Positions 1 through 10,976 of a stretch of DNA of 24,019 bases are shown here, in pieces. Position numbers and translations under genes: made by a program. How positions within the stretch are numbered: the stretch's first letter is position 1; each line of letters starts with the position of its first letter. Origin of the DNA: Earliella scabrosa (taxonomy: Eukaryota; Basidiomycota; Agaricomycetes; Polyporales; Polyporaceae); contig JABYQQ010000045.1 of the NCBI GenBank assembly GCA_022605405.1, forward strand, positions 1 through 24,019, read 5' to 3'. A model generated the notes under the pieces. That model had not been told where the DNA came from. It was given only the letters and a program-made list of their open reading frames with translations, and made no database searches.

Positions 1-260
1 TTTATGAACCTTAACTCTATTCCTCGTGCGTGCAACAACGGCGCCCTACCGTCCCATCCTTGTCCTGCACGCCTCAACATCGCACGGCGCGTTGTTCCTC
101 TCGTCCCGTACGCCGCTGTCGCTCTTTAACCACCATCTCTACACGTCGGCCCGCTCCAACATCTACCTCCCCATTCCGTCGTCCTCTCTCGCTCCCTACG
201 ACACTACTCGCGTCTGGCATGTGCCCATTCCTCTCGGACCGCCCTCGGTTTCGCCTCTAG
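1..260. other. Unassigned start of window, upstream of hAT exon
   Basis: Two plus-strand frames stay open here, but neither reads like the part of a hAT transposase that should precede the exon at 261. The bases just before 261 end in TCTAG, a good 3' splice site, and the hAT frame has a stop at 258-260. This stretch may therefore be intron, or unrelated sequence at a break in the element. No gene can be assigned. Confidence 0.4.
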
Positions 261-1312
261 ACGTTCAAGGAAGGCACCCTGCTCTTCTCAAGTGGGACAC
301 CCAACCTCGCCAAGGTCATCCCAGCCATGGACATCATCGACAAGAAGCTGAGGACCGCCGCCGAGTCCTCGCACAAGTACGACTCTGCAATACGTTTTGC
401 CTGCTCCTTGGCCAAGCGGCTACTCAACAAATACTATTCCCTGTCCGACGCATCCAAACTATACCGTCTGGCCATGAGTACGTCTCTCGCATGACGTTCT
501 GTTCGTCTATGTTGACCAGCATGTTCTCTTCCCTCTGCCAGTGCTTCACCCGGCATTCAAGACACAGTACTTCAAACGGCTCCAATGGCCTGATCCGTGG
601 CTCAACATCGCGCGTGATCTCCTCCGAGAGGAGTACGACCAGTACTATGCGCACCTGCCGACGCCCGCGAGTACGCCTCGCAGTTCCGAAGATGGAGAGT
701 CGCGCTCGAACTCGCCGGCTGGAGTGAAGGGAGACGGAGTCCCCGAGGATGTTGGGACGGAGGTACGTTTCCTCACCGAGTCTCCATTCCTCTTCTGATG
801 CGATAGTATGTTGCAGGACGAGGAGCCAAGCCTCCTCGAGGAGTTGGAGCGAAGCTCTACAGCAGCAGACGACGACGATGACGAAGACGAACTGGATACC
901 TATCTCGCGCAGCCCGTCGAAGCAACTGCTGACCCTCTGAAATGGTGGACAGAACGTGCCGCCATCTTCCCCCGTCTGTCGCGCATGGCACGCGACTATC
1001 TCTCTATCCCTGGTATGTTCACATCGTGTCTGGTTCGCTCACAAATGGACTGATATTTGTCTAGCCACATCTGTCGCCGTCGAGCGAGTCTTTAGCCGCG
1101 GCCGACTCGTCGTCTCACACGTCCGCGCACGTCTGAGCACGCAGTCAGTCCGTGCCATTCTCTGCGTCAGCGACTGGAGCCTCGCCGGATACGTCCGTTT
1201 GGAGGATACACGCAAGGCTGCGCAGCTGGACGACATCGAAGGCGACGACTCCGACTACGAGATGGAAGAGGGGTGGGACCGCATTGATGTTGCTAGCCTC
1301 AATCGGCGTTAG
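261..1312 (+). CDS. hAT-family transposase, C-terminal part (5' end missing)
   Basis: This is the C-terminal 293 residues of a cut-and-paste transposase of the hAT superfamily, which acts in the nucleus on the element's terminal repeats. Exons are 261-477, 542-762, 817-1012 and 1065-1312, all with GT..AG borders and consistent phases. The N-terminal half reads like fungal hAT proteins (NLAKVIPAMDIID, then LHPAFKTQYFKRLQWP). Next comes an acidic spacer rich in D and E, then the dimerisation domain (PLKWWTERAAIFPRLSRMA, DYLSIP, ATSVAVERVFSRGRL), which is diagnostic. The last exon ends in a TAG after an acidic tail. The DNA-binding BED finger and most of the catalytic core would lie upstream, outside the window or lost. 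No frameshift or premature stop was found in these exons, so this part could be functional. The family call is secure; activity is unknown. Confidence 0.9.
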
Positions 1313-1532
1313 TCACGGTGTATCCTCACGCACATGCTGTTGGACTATGTACTCTTGCTCTGTACCTTACATGTATGGCTATCCGACTCTGTGTATCCGA
1401 ATCCAAGGCAACGAAGTATGCCCGTCTTGTGCGAGAGCGGCGAGCGTGACCAATGACTCGGATCATCATGTGGCCATTGCCGATGTTGCTCTCTTCACCG
1501 TCTTCTATCTCCTCCCGCCGTGTGTCCTCAGG

Positions 1533-2261
1533 ATGGCCATCCCTACTGCACAGTCCACAGCTCGTGCGTCTCGGTCCTCATCCACTACACCAGCCCGAGG
1601 CGCACATATTATACTCAATGTGATCACACTCACGCCGGGACGGTTGAACTCGGACTCGAACTCGAACGCTTTGGCGAGTAGAACCCCTGCTCAGCCGCCG
1701 CATGCCCTCGAGCTTCACATAGCTGGCCCCGATGGGTCCTACTTCATTGTGAGATGATCTCAATGTCCATGCGGACGACGGATGACTGACGATCCACGGT
1801 AGATCAACCTACCACTCACTTTCACGGCCGCGCGCGCATCGGGAGTCCGCCTCCATGCATTCTGGGACGGCTTTACATCAAAGTCCTGGGCGCCATACAT
1901 GACCGGGCCCGATGCCAGTGCCCTCATCACTCTGATCGGCATCTACTTCTACTTCGGACAGGAAGAGCAGGATGGATTGGTAGGGCTGTGGGATGAATAC
2001 GAGGCATGCGTGCGGATGGTTGTGCAAGTGAGTACAGGCCAAGAACCCGCTGTATTCGTCAGCATGGTAGACTATGTCCTCAACAATTGGGCCCGCCGCC
2101 GGCTTCCGGTACGTCGAGGCTCGAGGCCATGGATATCACTTCTAGATCAACTGTGTTAACGCACATTGCAGGGTGCCCGACGAGTGCCTTTGATTGCACT
2201 CTATCGGAACATGTCGGAAGACCCTCACATTGACGAAGAATTACCGTCTCTTGTAGGCTGA
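1533..2261 (+). CDS. Unknown protein, 203 aa, three exons
   Basis: Not recognised. The model uses exons 1533-1748, 1803-2108 and 2172-2261, all in phase 0 with GT..AG borders, giving 203 residues. The ATG at 1533 is the first reasonable start in a frame that is open further upstream. The N-terminus is Ser/Ala/Thr-rich and probably disordered. From about residue 60 the protein looks ordered, with LHAFWDGFTSKSWAP and IGIYFYFGQEEQDGLVGLW, a mixed hydrophobic stretch that may form a small globular domain. There is no signal peptide and no clear membrane helix. It lies 220 bases after the transposase stop on the same strand and before a GC-rich block that may be the transposon's 3' end. It could therefore be a passenger gene of the hAT element, or simply the host gene next to it. 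Confidence 0.55.
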
Positions 2262-2351
2262 GGACCTATGGCTATTACATACACCATAATTCTACTCCTG
2301 TGTGTCATAGTGGTAGTCTTGTGTGTCTTGCGTGACCTTGCATGCATGTAC

Positions 2352-2503
2352 AGACCCCCGGGATCCCGTAGAATACCCGTACCCGCCGTACCCCCCAGGC
2401 CCGGCGCTAAACCCTTGACCCGTGGGAACCCCGGGGTTCACGGGTCGGGTTTTGGCCGGGTAAGGGTAGGGGTTACCTCAAATATCCCCGGGGGTATCCC
2501 CTG
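2352..2503. repeat. GC-rich subterminal block, candidate hAT 3' end
   Basis: This block is dense in short direct and inverted copies of CCCGTACCC, ACCCGTGGG, CGGGTCGGG and GGTAAGGGTAGGGG, very unlike the flanking DNA. Subterminal arrays of such motifs are typical of hAT elements. The last bases read GGGGTATCCCCTG, so the end written inward starts CAGGGGATA, which suits a hAT-type terminus. The matching left end and 8-base target duplication would lie before base 1 and cannot be checked here. Confidence 0.5.
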
Positions 2504-2942
2504 CCATTCCCTACTCCTTTTCCCCCACAGGTAACCTGTAGATTCAGCTGTTTGTTCTCCGATGGGTTGTGTTCACAATCGCTGTGGTCTGCCTCCGGTT
2601 CGCATGAACCATGATCCTCCGCATTTTGCTGTCCACATACCTATCCTCGCTTTCTTCACCTCATGCTCGGTTGACGAGCTCGACCCGTCATACGACCGTC
2701 CCCGGCGGCTGCGGTGTTTGAGATCGCTCTTCATCTTGATAATCGGGCAGGCAGAGATGGAAGACGTTCATGTATGTTGCTCTTCCGCCCTCCTGCTTGC
2801 CCCCTTCCCATATCTCGTCACAGTCACACCTTCATGTCACCTGATGACATTCCGTCACGCCAGTCATCCCATCCGCACTCCGTTACCTCCCCTCGATGTT
2901 CCGTTCCATTGTAGTACAGCCTCCAACACACTCATACAGCCG
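2504..2942. other. Intergenic, no gene seen
   Basis: The stretch between the putative transposon end and the 3' end of the first OB-fold gene is rich in C and T on the plus strand. Open frames here overlap each other, lack splice support and resemble nothing recognisable. It probably holds the 3' untranslated region of the minus-strand gene. Confidence 0.5.
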
Positions 2943-4581
2943 TTATTGTGTCCATCCCCACCCCCTCCAACACACGCTGTCCTCATCGTTTACATACTCG
3001 AACCATACTCGATCATCCACCAGTCGTGTAGTAGCGTCGCTACACCCCGCTCTCAGTCACTGTCCTCAAACACAGTCGACCATTGGCTCACCTGACGATC
3101 GCCCTCTTGTAAAGTCCTTCGCGACGTAGCTCATCCTCCGCTCGTTGCACCACTACTTCCGCCTCCACCTCGACGTAGCACTGATCGCCCCGCTCGCCCT
3201 CCAGCACTCTCTTCAATATACCCATCGCTCGCTTGCGTCCCTCGGTCGTGTTCCGCTTCTCCTCTCCTGAGTCGCTTGACTCGTCCACTCCCATAATGTT
3301 CTCAATCGATGCCCTTCGGCACTGTCTTCCTCCATGTCAGACTGTTCACCTCGTTCGACAACAATCACTCACCTCCCTTGCACACGCTATCATCACCGCC
3401 CTCATCACCATTGCCCAACTCAGATGCTCGTTCATCACCGCCTCTGTCACCATCTCTGGCACAGCGTAGCACTCCAATACCACCTTTCTCTCACCGTCCA
3501 CGTACGTTCTCTGCAGTCTACCCACTGCTCTCATCATCCCCCCCAGACTTTCCTTTTATCAGCGGACGTCTCTTGTCACCGCATCTGCCACTCACCTTAT
3601 TTCCCCATACACCTCCGAGATGCATTCATCGCTCACGTTGGTGAAATGCCACACCTCCAGCTCATGACCGTAGCTTTCGAGCCATATCACCACCCACCCA
3701 CAACCGCATGACCATCCTGACATTCGCCCCACCACAATTATCTGCGCCTGTGCCATTAATCACTAACACCTTATTGACAACGGCACACTTACCTCCTGCA
3801 CTTCCCGCCCCCATAAGAACCATACCTCCCCTTCTTCCCCCAGCGCAACATTCGTGTCTGCTAGCGTGCCCGCCGAAACCAAATCTACTGGTAATGGTGT
3901 TACCAAGCCTCCGGACAGCTATTCCTCTTCTGTCCATCATCATTCCCCCTCATAATTTCGTTGAGAAACACTCACCACGCGCAAAGACTTGCTGTAACCG
4001 CACTCGTCATCGTCGCCTAGGTGTAGTCTTTTTTTTCGGCTTCTAGCACCCCCCGAGCTACCATCGCGACATGGTCATGTCTCATCGAGCATCCTGCTGT
4101 CCGCTGCTCACCATCCTCCTCCCAACAGACAGTGTCAAGTATCCACTCACCAACTCGCTCGCTACCCTCTTCCACTTCCTGCTCCACTTCGCCGTCCTCC
4201 TTCTTTGTCTCCGTCTCCCCTGATTTTCCTCCCAACCCCTGGGATCCTGCTCGGTATGTACTCCCCTTAGTACTCTCGTATGACGCGATGAGGTCGCTCA
4301 ACGACAGCTTTGCCTCCTCTCCATCGGCCTCCTCAGCCCCTGCACCACCCTCATGTTAGCTGGCTTTTTTGCTTTCGCTTGCATCACCACTCACCTCTTT
4401 CTTCCCGTGGCAAGTAAGTACCCCTCCGTCGTCCTGCCATTCCGCTACCTCCACCAGGCTCGCCCCTCTCGTGGCCCTCCCCCTCCATTGCATCTTCCTC
4501 GCTTGACTGCTCCGTCTCGTCCGTCATGTGCATTTTGATGCCTGCTCCGAACCAGGTGCCGATATCTTTCACGTCGCTCAT
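2943..4581 (-). CDS. OB-fold protein, Stn1-like (tentative), paralogue 1, 392 aa
   Basis: The eight-exon model, in reading order, is 4581-4395, 4339-4151, 4016-3976, 3918-3793, 3747-3596, 3529-3373, 3321-3092 and 3039-2943. It sums to 392 codons plus stop. Several introns carry textbook branch sites (CTAAC before the second exon, CTGAC before the seventh). The N-terminal third is acidic and Ser/Gly-rich. From about residue 150 it aligns with the neighbour at 4806-6933: TPLPV with EPLPI, IIVVGR with VVLVGR, VWHFTNV with ARHFCNL, GERKVVLECY with GGRKVLLNLR, CYVEVEA in both, and WFEY near the end. Two beta-rich strands with VVGR and ERKVVLE, then ENIM..GILKRVLEG and AEDELRREGLYK, suggest an OB fold followed by a winged-helix-like end, as in Stn1. 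The conserved DDGTG motif of many Stn1 proteins is not evident, so the family call is weak. Paralogy with the neighbour is strong. Confidence 0.6.
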
Positions 4582-4805
4582 GTCTTTCTGTACGTTCACG
4601 GTGTGTTGTCACAAGAGGGTTAGTGTGTTTGCTTGATAGAGTTTCAACCTCCTACGACGCGCTCTTGCTCTCTGTTGCCATGATGACTCATCTTTCTCAC
4701 CCCTCTCACACTCCCCCACAAGGGTCTGTCCCACTGTCCGAAGTTCTCCCCGTTCTATTCATCTCGTCTCTCTACCCGTGTTCGTCTATTTCCATCACAT
4801 TCCCC

Positions 4806-6933
4806 TCACATCATCCACTCCATCTTTCTCCAGCACAGTTTCCCCTGAACACTCTCATACTCGAACCATTGCCCTTCTTCCAGCGCCTGTGTCGTCGCCA
4901 CGCTGTCGACCATATATGTTCGTCAGCTAGGTCTCGATCATTCCCACCCTCCGTCCTCCTCACCTGATCAACTTCAAGTTCAGTAGACCACGCTGTTTCA
5001 GGTTCAGCCGCGCCTCCCATACCACTCGCATTGCCTCCACTTCCACGTAGCACCCACCCTCCCTCATACCCTCCAGCGCTCTGTCCACTGTCCGTCTCGC
5101 CCTTTGGATCTCTGACTTGCCTTCCAATACCCACCATTCCGCCTTCTCCTCGTCTAGTTTGATATTCGGGCGAAGTTGAGCCCAGGCCTCTCGCAGCCAT
5201 TTCTCTCGCGCCTGTTGGTCCGCTCTGTTTAATCCAAAGCACCATCGAACCCTTGTACGCTCACCTCGCCTGCGGCTTCTATCAGCACTGCTCTCATCAT
5301 CCTCGCCCACTCCGTGTGCCGATCCATCACCTGCTCCGCAACCACCTCTGGACACATCCGTAGGTTCAACAGGACCTTTCGCCCCCCTACGCTAGGCAGA
5401 CGGTCCACAAACCCTCGCACTCGCACGACCTGTCCATCGCTGATACGTCTCCATCAGCAACCATTCCTACATAGGCTTAGTAGACCCACCTGCACTTGCG
5501 GTACTTCTTTTTCGCCGCCTTCTTTGTCAAGTTGCAGAAGTGTCGTGCCTGGATGCTGTACTCTCTATCTCCGCTTTGTTCGAGCCCAGTCTTCGCATGT
5601 ACTCCCGTAACCCGCTCCTTCGTCACGATATTCATGTACATGACCCCGGCACTCGGTCGCACCTCCGCCACTCGGCCCACGAGCACCACCTGTATACGCT
5701 CTCTCTCAGCAGCTCACTCGTGGCAGACTTACGGTTGGATTACCTCCCGCAACCTTTGTCCCATCACGTACCATCGCGCGGAGTACCATCCCGGCGCGTC
5801 CGCCGCGTCTACCTCGTTATGCAGTGACCGACCTGAGATTGGTAACGGTTCGATCGTCCCGCGCCCCTACCCACCCGCCTACTCAGTTCCCGCTCAATTC
5901 ACACATAAATCCACTCACCGCTGTCACCTTCATCCCGTAGTCCTCCTCCATTTGAGTTCTCTCCTCGGGGCTTAAGGCCTTCTCCACACGCGCTGCCGTC
6001 AGCGTGTCCAGTTCCGAAGGCTCGCCACACCAGTCTGTCACTGTTCCCAGAGTTAGAAGCGCATTCAATTTGTTCATGGCGTTAGTAGGGTGCTCACCAA
6101 TGGTCGCCTCGACATCCCGAGCATCATCTATGCTCTTCCCTTCCGCCCAGCTAAGCTCCGACGGCCCCCACTCGTCCCAATTAATGTCCTCGGAATCGTA
6201 CACGTCCTCCCCGCCTTCTCCTCCCCTCGACATTCCCCGCCCCCTGCTGGAACTCGAACCATCCTCAGCTCCGTCATCTGTCACACACGCATCGTTGTTC
6301 GCCACCATGTAACCCTTGGTGCCATGCATCTCCCACTCACCCCAGTCTCGTTTGTCTGTTCCTGCGTCCTGACCGTCTATCCTCCCTTCCTCGCGGTTGA
6401 ACGTCTCTCCCTCCACTTCATTGGCTATCTTCTCTGGTCTGTCGTTGCCGTTCCGGTGTCCGTCTTGTGATCCGTCCCCTTTCCGCTCATCAAGGCTGTC
6501 ACACTTTCACTTGGGAACTCCACGCACCATGCAACTTCGTTCTTTCATCCATCCCTGATGACTCCTTCGCTCCCCCCTCTCTCTGCATGGCTTCATAGGC
6601 GATTCGTGCGCTTTCGGCAGCATCCTCCAGGAAAGACGCTGTCCAGTCGTCGGGCAGGGGCCATTCGTCGCTCGCGACCGTGGTTGCTTGCGTCGCTGTG
6701 GGTTCTCCTGCCTTCTCTCCTGCCATCCTCGCGTACATCTCGTTCGCATGTGCGTCCGCCTTTTCCAGGAAAGAGTCTGTCCAAAACGGTGGAATGGGCA
6801 GGTCGTCCATGTCAGGCGCGGTCGGCTGGGTAGCGCCATCGCATGTAGGGTTGTCGTCCATCAGAGTTAGATCCATGTTCCACACCGCAACTCCTCCCCC
6901 TATCGTACACTGCTGTGTCACAATGTTCGTCAC
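4806..6933 (-). CDS. OB-fold protein, Stn1-like (tentative), paralogue 2, 590 aa
   Basis: The seven-exon model is 6933-6528, 6433-5919, 5866-5744, 5689-5490, 5448-5265, 5211-4964 and 4902-4806, in frame throughout. The last exon is 97 bases, exactly as in the paralogue. Residues 1-340 are acidic and low in complexity and hold a duplicated motif (LPIPPFWTDSFLEKAD near 45, WPLPDDWTASFLEDA near 91). Residues about 349-475 form the OB-like part: EVVLVGRVAEV, then DGQVVRVRGFVDRLPSVGG, RKVLLNLRMCPE, and HTEWARMMRAV. The order 'G..VRVRG ... V.D...E..W.R' resembles the second half of the Stn1 OB fold. The C-terminus (RRTVDRALEGMREGG, CYVEVEAMRVVWEARL) may be a winged helix. A start at 6876 is also possible. 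It is divergent from the JmjC-like gene. If Stn1-like it would bind single-stranded telomeric DNA, but this is inference; another OB-fold family is possible. Confidence 0.62.
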
Positions 6934-7309
6934 AAATCGCCATCATCGGCGCCTGCTCAGAGTCATCAACTGCACCCTACCTGGCCCCATACTTACTTAG
7001 CCAACGTGTACCACCGTGCTTTGTACCTCACTTCTACCTCACAGTACCACTCTGTTCTTTCGTCCAACCACTCTCCATCGCTCAGCCATCCTAGACCCAG
7101 TCCCGCCCCCGTAATCCGACTTCCCATAGATCAACCTGTGACCCACGTCACAGTCACACGCTGCGTCACTCCCTCGGTGATTGCCATGATCAGCGCCTGA
7201 TCGCGTTCTCCCCACGTGGGGCCACGATGTTCGATGGCTGCTCGGCGCTTGATCACTCTCTCTTACCGTCATCCACCACAGTCGCTAGCCCTGCCTTCCC
7301 TTACCTCTC
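6934..7309. promoter_or_regulatory. Shared divergent promoter region with GATC..GCGC..GATC motifs
   Basis: These 376 bases separate the start of the minus-strand OB-fold gene from the start of the plus-strand JmjC-like gene, so both promoters must lie here or overlap it. The region holds the near-palindrome GATCAGCGCCTGATC (7188-7202), a variant GCTCGGCGCTTGATC (7240-7254) and ATCGGCGCCTGCTC (about 6944-6957). The same motif occurs near 13.0-13.3 kb and near 19.02 kb. A short palindrome CCCACGTGGG lies at about 7211. No clear TATA box was found. Confidence 0.45.
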
Positions 7310-10300
7310 ATGGCCCCTGTTCGCATTGTCAAGGGTGTGTCTGTGGTCCTATGTGGGTACTTGTCCGATACATTCTGCTGTGTTAGCGCTGCTCTGATTG
7401 TGATGCTCATTCATTATCGCCCTCCAGGTCCTGCCCATGAGGCCTACATCCGCGGACTTCCTTCTCCCCCCATCTTACAGGGGCTTCGCTACGGGTATTC
7501 CCACGACCCGCCCGCCAGTTACCCTGCCCATCGGCACGTCCACCCTCCATCTACGTCCAAATCCTATTTCTTCAATGTCTCGGTCTGGGCCTCCCACCCT
7601 CCTCCTCAAGGCGATGCCTTCGGAGAACCCGGTGACCTGTGGATTGTCGTCGGGCAACCGTGCATTCTCTACCTCCGACGGTCCCTTTGCAGGGATACAT
7701 CATGCCCTCACATCACCTGTACATGGACACCGATGGCCCCCTCGTCGCTTCCCAAAGGACACGTCGCTCACCCGCTGTTCCCTGACCGGCTCCTCTCCAT
7801 CCAGTCTTTCCATTTCAGCTACGTCGCTGAGAGTACCCAGCGTCGCCACCGTCGCGGTTTAACTCCCTCCGCCGACAATCATGCATTCTTGTCATGCATG
7901 TACACAAAGCTCACCGAGTTCCTGGCCCAACACCCTCATGTCGATGATCCACCCGTGTCATCTGAGGCCGTCACCGCGTCCACTAACTTCTCCCCCGGAT
8001 CCTGGGCGCAGGAGGGCGACTTTGTCCACATTCTTGCCCTCATCGTCTCTGGCGTCCCCGCACCTCCCCAGCCCCACCCGGCTGTTTCTCTGTCAAACAC
8101 CTGTCCCGCTCCGTCCGCCGACACTCGTCCGTCCGCCGACACTCGTCCGTCCGCCGACACTTGTCCGTCCGCCGACACTCTTCCGTCTACCGACACTCGT
8201 CCTTCCGCAGACACTCCGTCCGCCGACCCCGCTCCGTCTAACTCCATCCCTCCACCCAACAACCCTAATCATGGATTAACTCCACCCTCCACCGTTCTCC
8301 CTATACCCACTTGCAACGCGCCCGCGCCCTCTAATCATCCTGAGGATCAAGTTCTCGATCCTCAGCAAGCGCTGTTCTCCGACGGTAACGCCTAACCCCC
8401 TACTAAAGCATTCGTATCTATTCAACTCACCACTCTCCTCTGCCTTCCCATCGTCTGCAGCCATCCGTCCTGTAGATTGTCATCTTGCACCATCTCCTGA
8501 CGATCCGACCTTCCCTCCCGGCGTCGCTACCGTCCAGTGGTTCAACGGGCTGGAGACCGTCCTCCCTTTTGTTCCTCATCCTCATCATGCTCCCGGTGAG
8601 GAGGTGAGAAAGCTCCTCAGCTTCTCATCGCCGCCCTTCATCTGATCTCTGACCTTCCATACAGTCACCGGACGTTCGTTGGGTTCGCTGGGCTGCTCGC
8701 GTCTCTACTGATGCTACTGTCTCCCCCGCCCCCGGCGTTCCCCCTCCTGTGCATCTCGTCCCTCTCCCACCCTCCAACCCTTACCTCGTTGGTCAGGCGC
8801 GCATTGACCTGGTTAACGACATCCGTCACACGTTAGCCAGTGGGCGATGCGTCGTCGTCCAGAACGTCCCAGAACAGCACGATTGGGAGTGGAACCGACG
8901 GACCTTCACCCAGCTCACCGGCTCCCTTCACACTCAGTTGGATTGGACCGGTAAGAGCCCAGACCGTAATGCTACCTTCCTCACACTCATTCCAATCACC
9001 TCCGCTCACAACAGATGCTGCCGCTCGCCGAGACGGTCTTCGCACGGGAACCAGTAACATACACGACACGGACACGGTGCTCACCTTTATGGATCGCGCT
9101 GCTGATCGCCATAGCTGTCTCAACGTCTTGGACATCCCACTCTACTCAAACATGCGCCCATACTTTGTCGAGTCAGTCACCTTATCGTTCTCCCTCGCTC
9201 CTCGTCTCGCTGACCTGTCCTCACGCGTACTACGCCTTCCTTTCCAATCAGGGAAGTATCTGACGATTTTCATGCCATGCGCATCACTCGTAATGTCGGC
9301 TATACTTCCAAGGCTAGTCTGTCCGACCCTGGTTCTCAGCGTACAGCCCCACAGACACTACTGGCTGACACGCTTCGCATGACCGCTTGGGCTCTTGCCA
9401 CCACCGGCGGCTTCATAACCCACTTCCATCACGACTCCAACGGCGCCGCGACTTGGGCCACCGTCTCATGTGGCGCGAAGATCTGGACCATCCTCACTCC
9501 GCGCTCTCAAGATCCTGACGTGCTCATGAGGTCCCTCATGTTGGCCGCTCAGATCGATCACTTCGCGGATCCCACCCAGCTGGAGGAATTCTTCTGGGTA
9601 ACTTCGGTCGTCCTCGAGCGCGGCTCCGTGCTGTGAGCATTCGTCATCCATGTCCCTATTTCACTCTCACCCTCTCACGTTCGTTTGCCCTGTATTGTCA
9701 GACTCCAACCTCCAGGCCAGTTCCACTTGGTCTATACTCCCGTTAACACCATTGCATACGGCGGACACCTTCTGCTGTACGACACCCTTCATCAGACCCT
9801 CCTCACCCGCCGTGTCGAGCGGCTTACGGACCACGTCGGCACTAATGCCTCTCACCCCGCCATCGATCGCATGCTGTCGCGTATGGCCATCGCCCTGAGG
9901 TTTCTCCGCGGTCATGAGTGTGAGTGCCCTCCCTCCCAAGTCACTCGATCTTGTTTTGCTTACATTCTTTAGTCAACGTCGTTCACTTCGACAATCTATG
10001 TGAACTTGTTATTCACGGGTCGTCGTTCTACCACGTCTTCCCGCTGTCGGAGTCAGACCCTCCCTTGTCTTCTCCTGAGACAAATACCGACGAACCCGAC
10101 GACGCCGTCGCCACCGGTGCCAAGCGTGTTCGTAACCCCGTCCAAGCACCTCGGCCCTCTAAGCGAGCCAGATCCACCACCACCGGCAAGTCGCGCACGA
10201 AGTCCCGCGGTGCAAAGGCCAAGGTGACCACTCCGCTCGAGACTGAGGCGGATTGGGAGCGGCTATCGGCGCTGCATGTCCTCGCCGCGATATCGGACAT

Positions 10301-10577
10301 GCGGGGTATTCCCTTTCCCAACGCCCAATCCCCGTCGCCGCCCATGTGGTCCTTGACTTCCCCTCCCCTCCCACTCACTATACCGAACATCGACCCGCTC
10401 TTGCCACCCCAGGACATTCCCCGCCTGGAGCAGCTGGCGACACATGACCGCCGGCGTCTTCATAAGGAGATTTATAAATACATTCGCTCCCATTCTGCTC
10501 TCTCGGACCCGCATCATTCGCAGAACCCCTTTCTTCGCAACGTCTCACCTCTTTCTTCCCTCCCTTCCCCATCCTAG
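7310..10577 (+). CDS. JmjC/cupin-type oxygenase-like protein, 923 aa
   Basis: The model has eight exons: 7310-7334, 7428-8384, 8461-8603, 8665-8950, 9015-9171, 9252-9632, 9702-9919 and 9973-10577. All borders are GT..AG, phases match, and there are 923 codons plus stop. Residues about 10-200 form a domain I do not name (LRYGYSHDPPASYP, FGEPGDLWIVVG, HPLFPDRLLSI). Residues about 237-276 are PSADTR repeats. The catalytic-like part follows: ARIDLVNDIRHTLASGRCV, then TTGGFITHFHHDSNGAATW with a candidate HxD iron pair (H581, D583), and VNTIAYGGHLLLY with a candidate third ligand H672. This order fits a JmjC-type 2-oxoglutarate/Fe(II) dioxygenase, a family that demethylates or hydroxylates histones or other proteins. 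Residues about 773-806 are very basic (PSKRARSTTTGKSRTK), suggesting nuclear import or DNA contact. The first intron is in frame, so an unspliced form would also translate. The substrate is unknown. Confidence 0.72.
8113..8230 (+). repeat. 18-base coding minisatellite (PSADTR)
   Basis: About six to seven head-to-tail copies of an 18-base unit close to TCCGCCGACACTCGTCCG lie inside exon 2 of the JmjC-like gene and encode P-S-A-D-T-[RCL]. The first copies are almost identical and the later ones drift (STDTRP, SADTPS). The unit is a multiple of three, so copy-number change keeps the frame. Confidence 0.9.
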
Positions 10578-10976
10578 CATCCCTTCCATCCCGTCACCTT
10601 CCTCTTCCCTCCCATTCAGCCATCCTCCCTCTCTACCTTCTCTCTCTCCCTAGCCCTCACCACCCCCGTTCCGCTCGGCTCATGACCCCTGTCTATCCTT
10701 TACGCACTAACCCTCTGCCTTGATCTCTTCGCCTCCTTCCTCGTCACCATCCTTCCCGTTCTCCCCTTGAAATCCATCTCTTGCCGTCGCTCTCACTCAT
10801 GCCCTCGTCGTTCCACCGACTCGTCTTCTATAGCATCCTTTTGTAATGCCTCGATATCCCTCCTGCCGGACCTCCTTCCTACTCGGTCAGGGTTCGTGCA
10901 GTGGTACATTCGTTCGATATGTTCGTACTCTCTGCTCTAACGCTATCCCCCGTCTCGTTCAAACGGGATTCTCCAG
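10578..10976. other. Convergent 3' region, polypyrimidine tract, no gene
   Basis: This lies between the stop of the plus-strand JmjC-like gene and the stop of the first minus-strand BAH-PHD-like gene. About 10548-10770 is almost pure C and T on the plus strand (runs such as CCTTCCTCTTCCCTCCC). It must contain both 3' untranslated regions. No coding sequence can be supported. Confidence 0.6.

Noticed and set aside
3309..3711. Long plus-strand open frames over the first OB-fold gene
   Set aside because: They are Ser/Pro/His-rich readings of the antisense of purine-rich exons. The minus-strand model has splice sites, branch sites and a paralogue that matches exon by exon.
7936..8262. Minus-strand frame with SADGRVSADGR repeats
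   Set aside because: It is the reverse reading of the PSADTR minisatellite in the JmjC-like gene. The repeat unit is a multiple of three, so all frames stay open.
7310..10577. TET/JBP-type DNA oxygenase or KDZ transposon component
   Set aside because: The motif order around HHD and GGH fits JmjC better, and no KDZ transposase or its cysteine domains were seen nearby.
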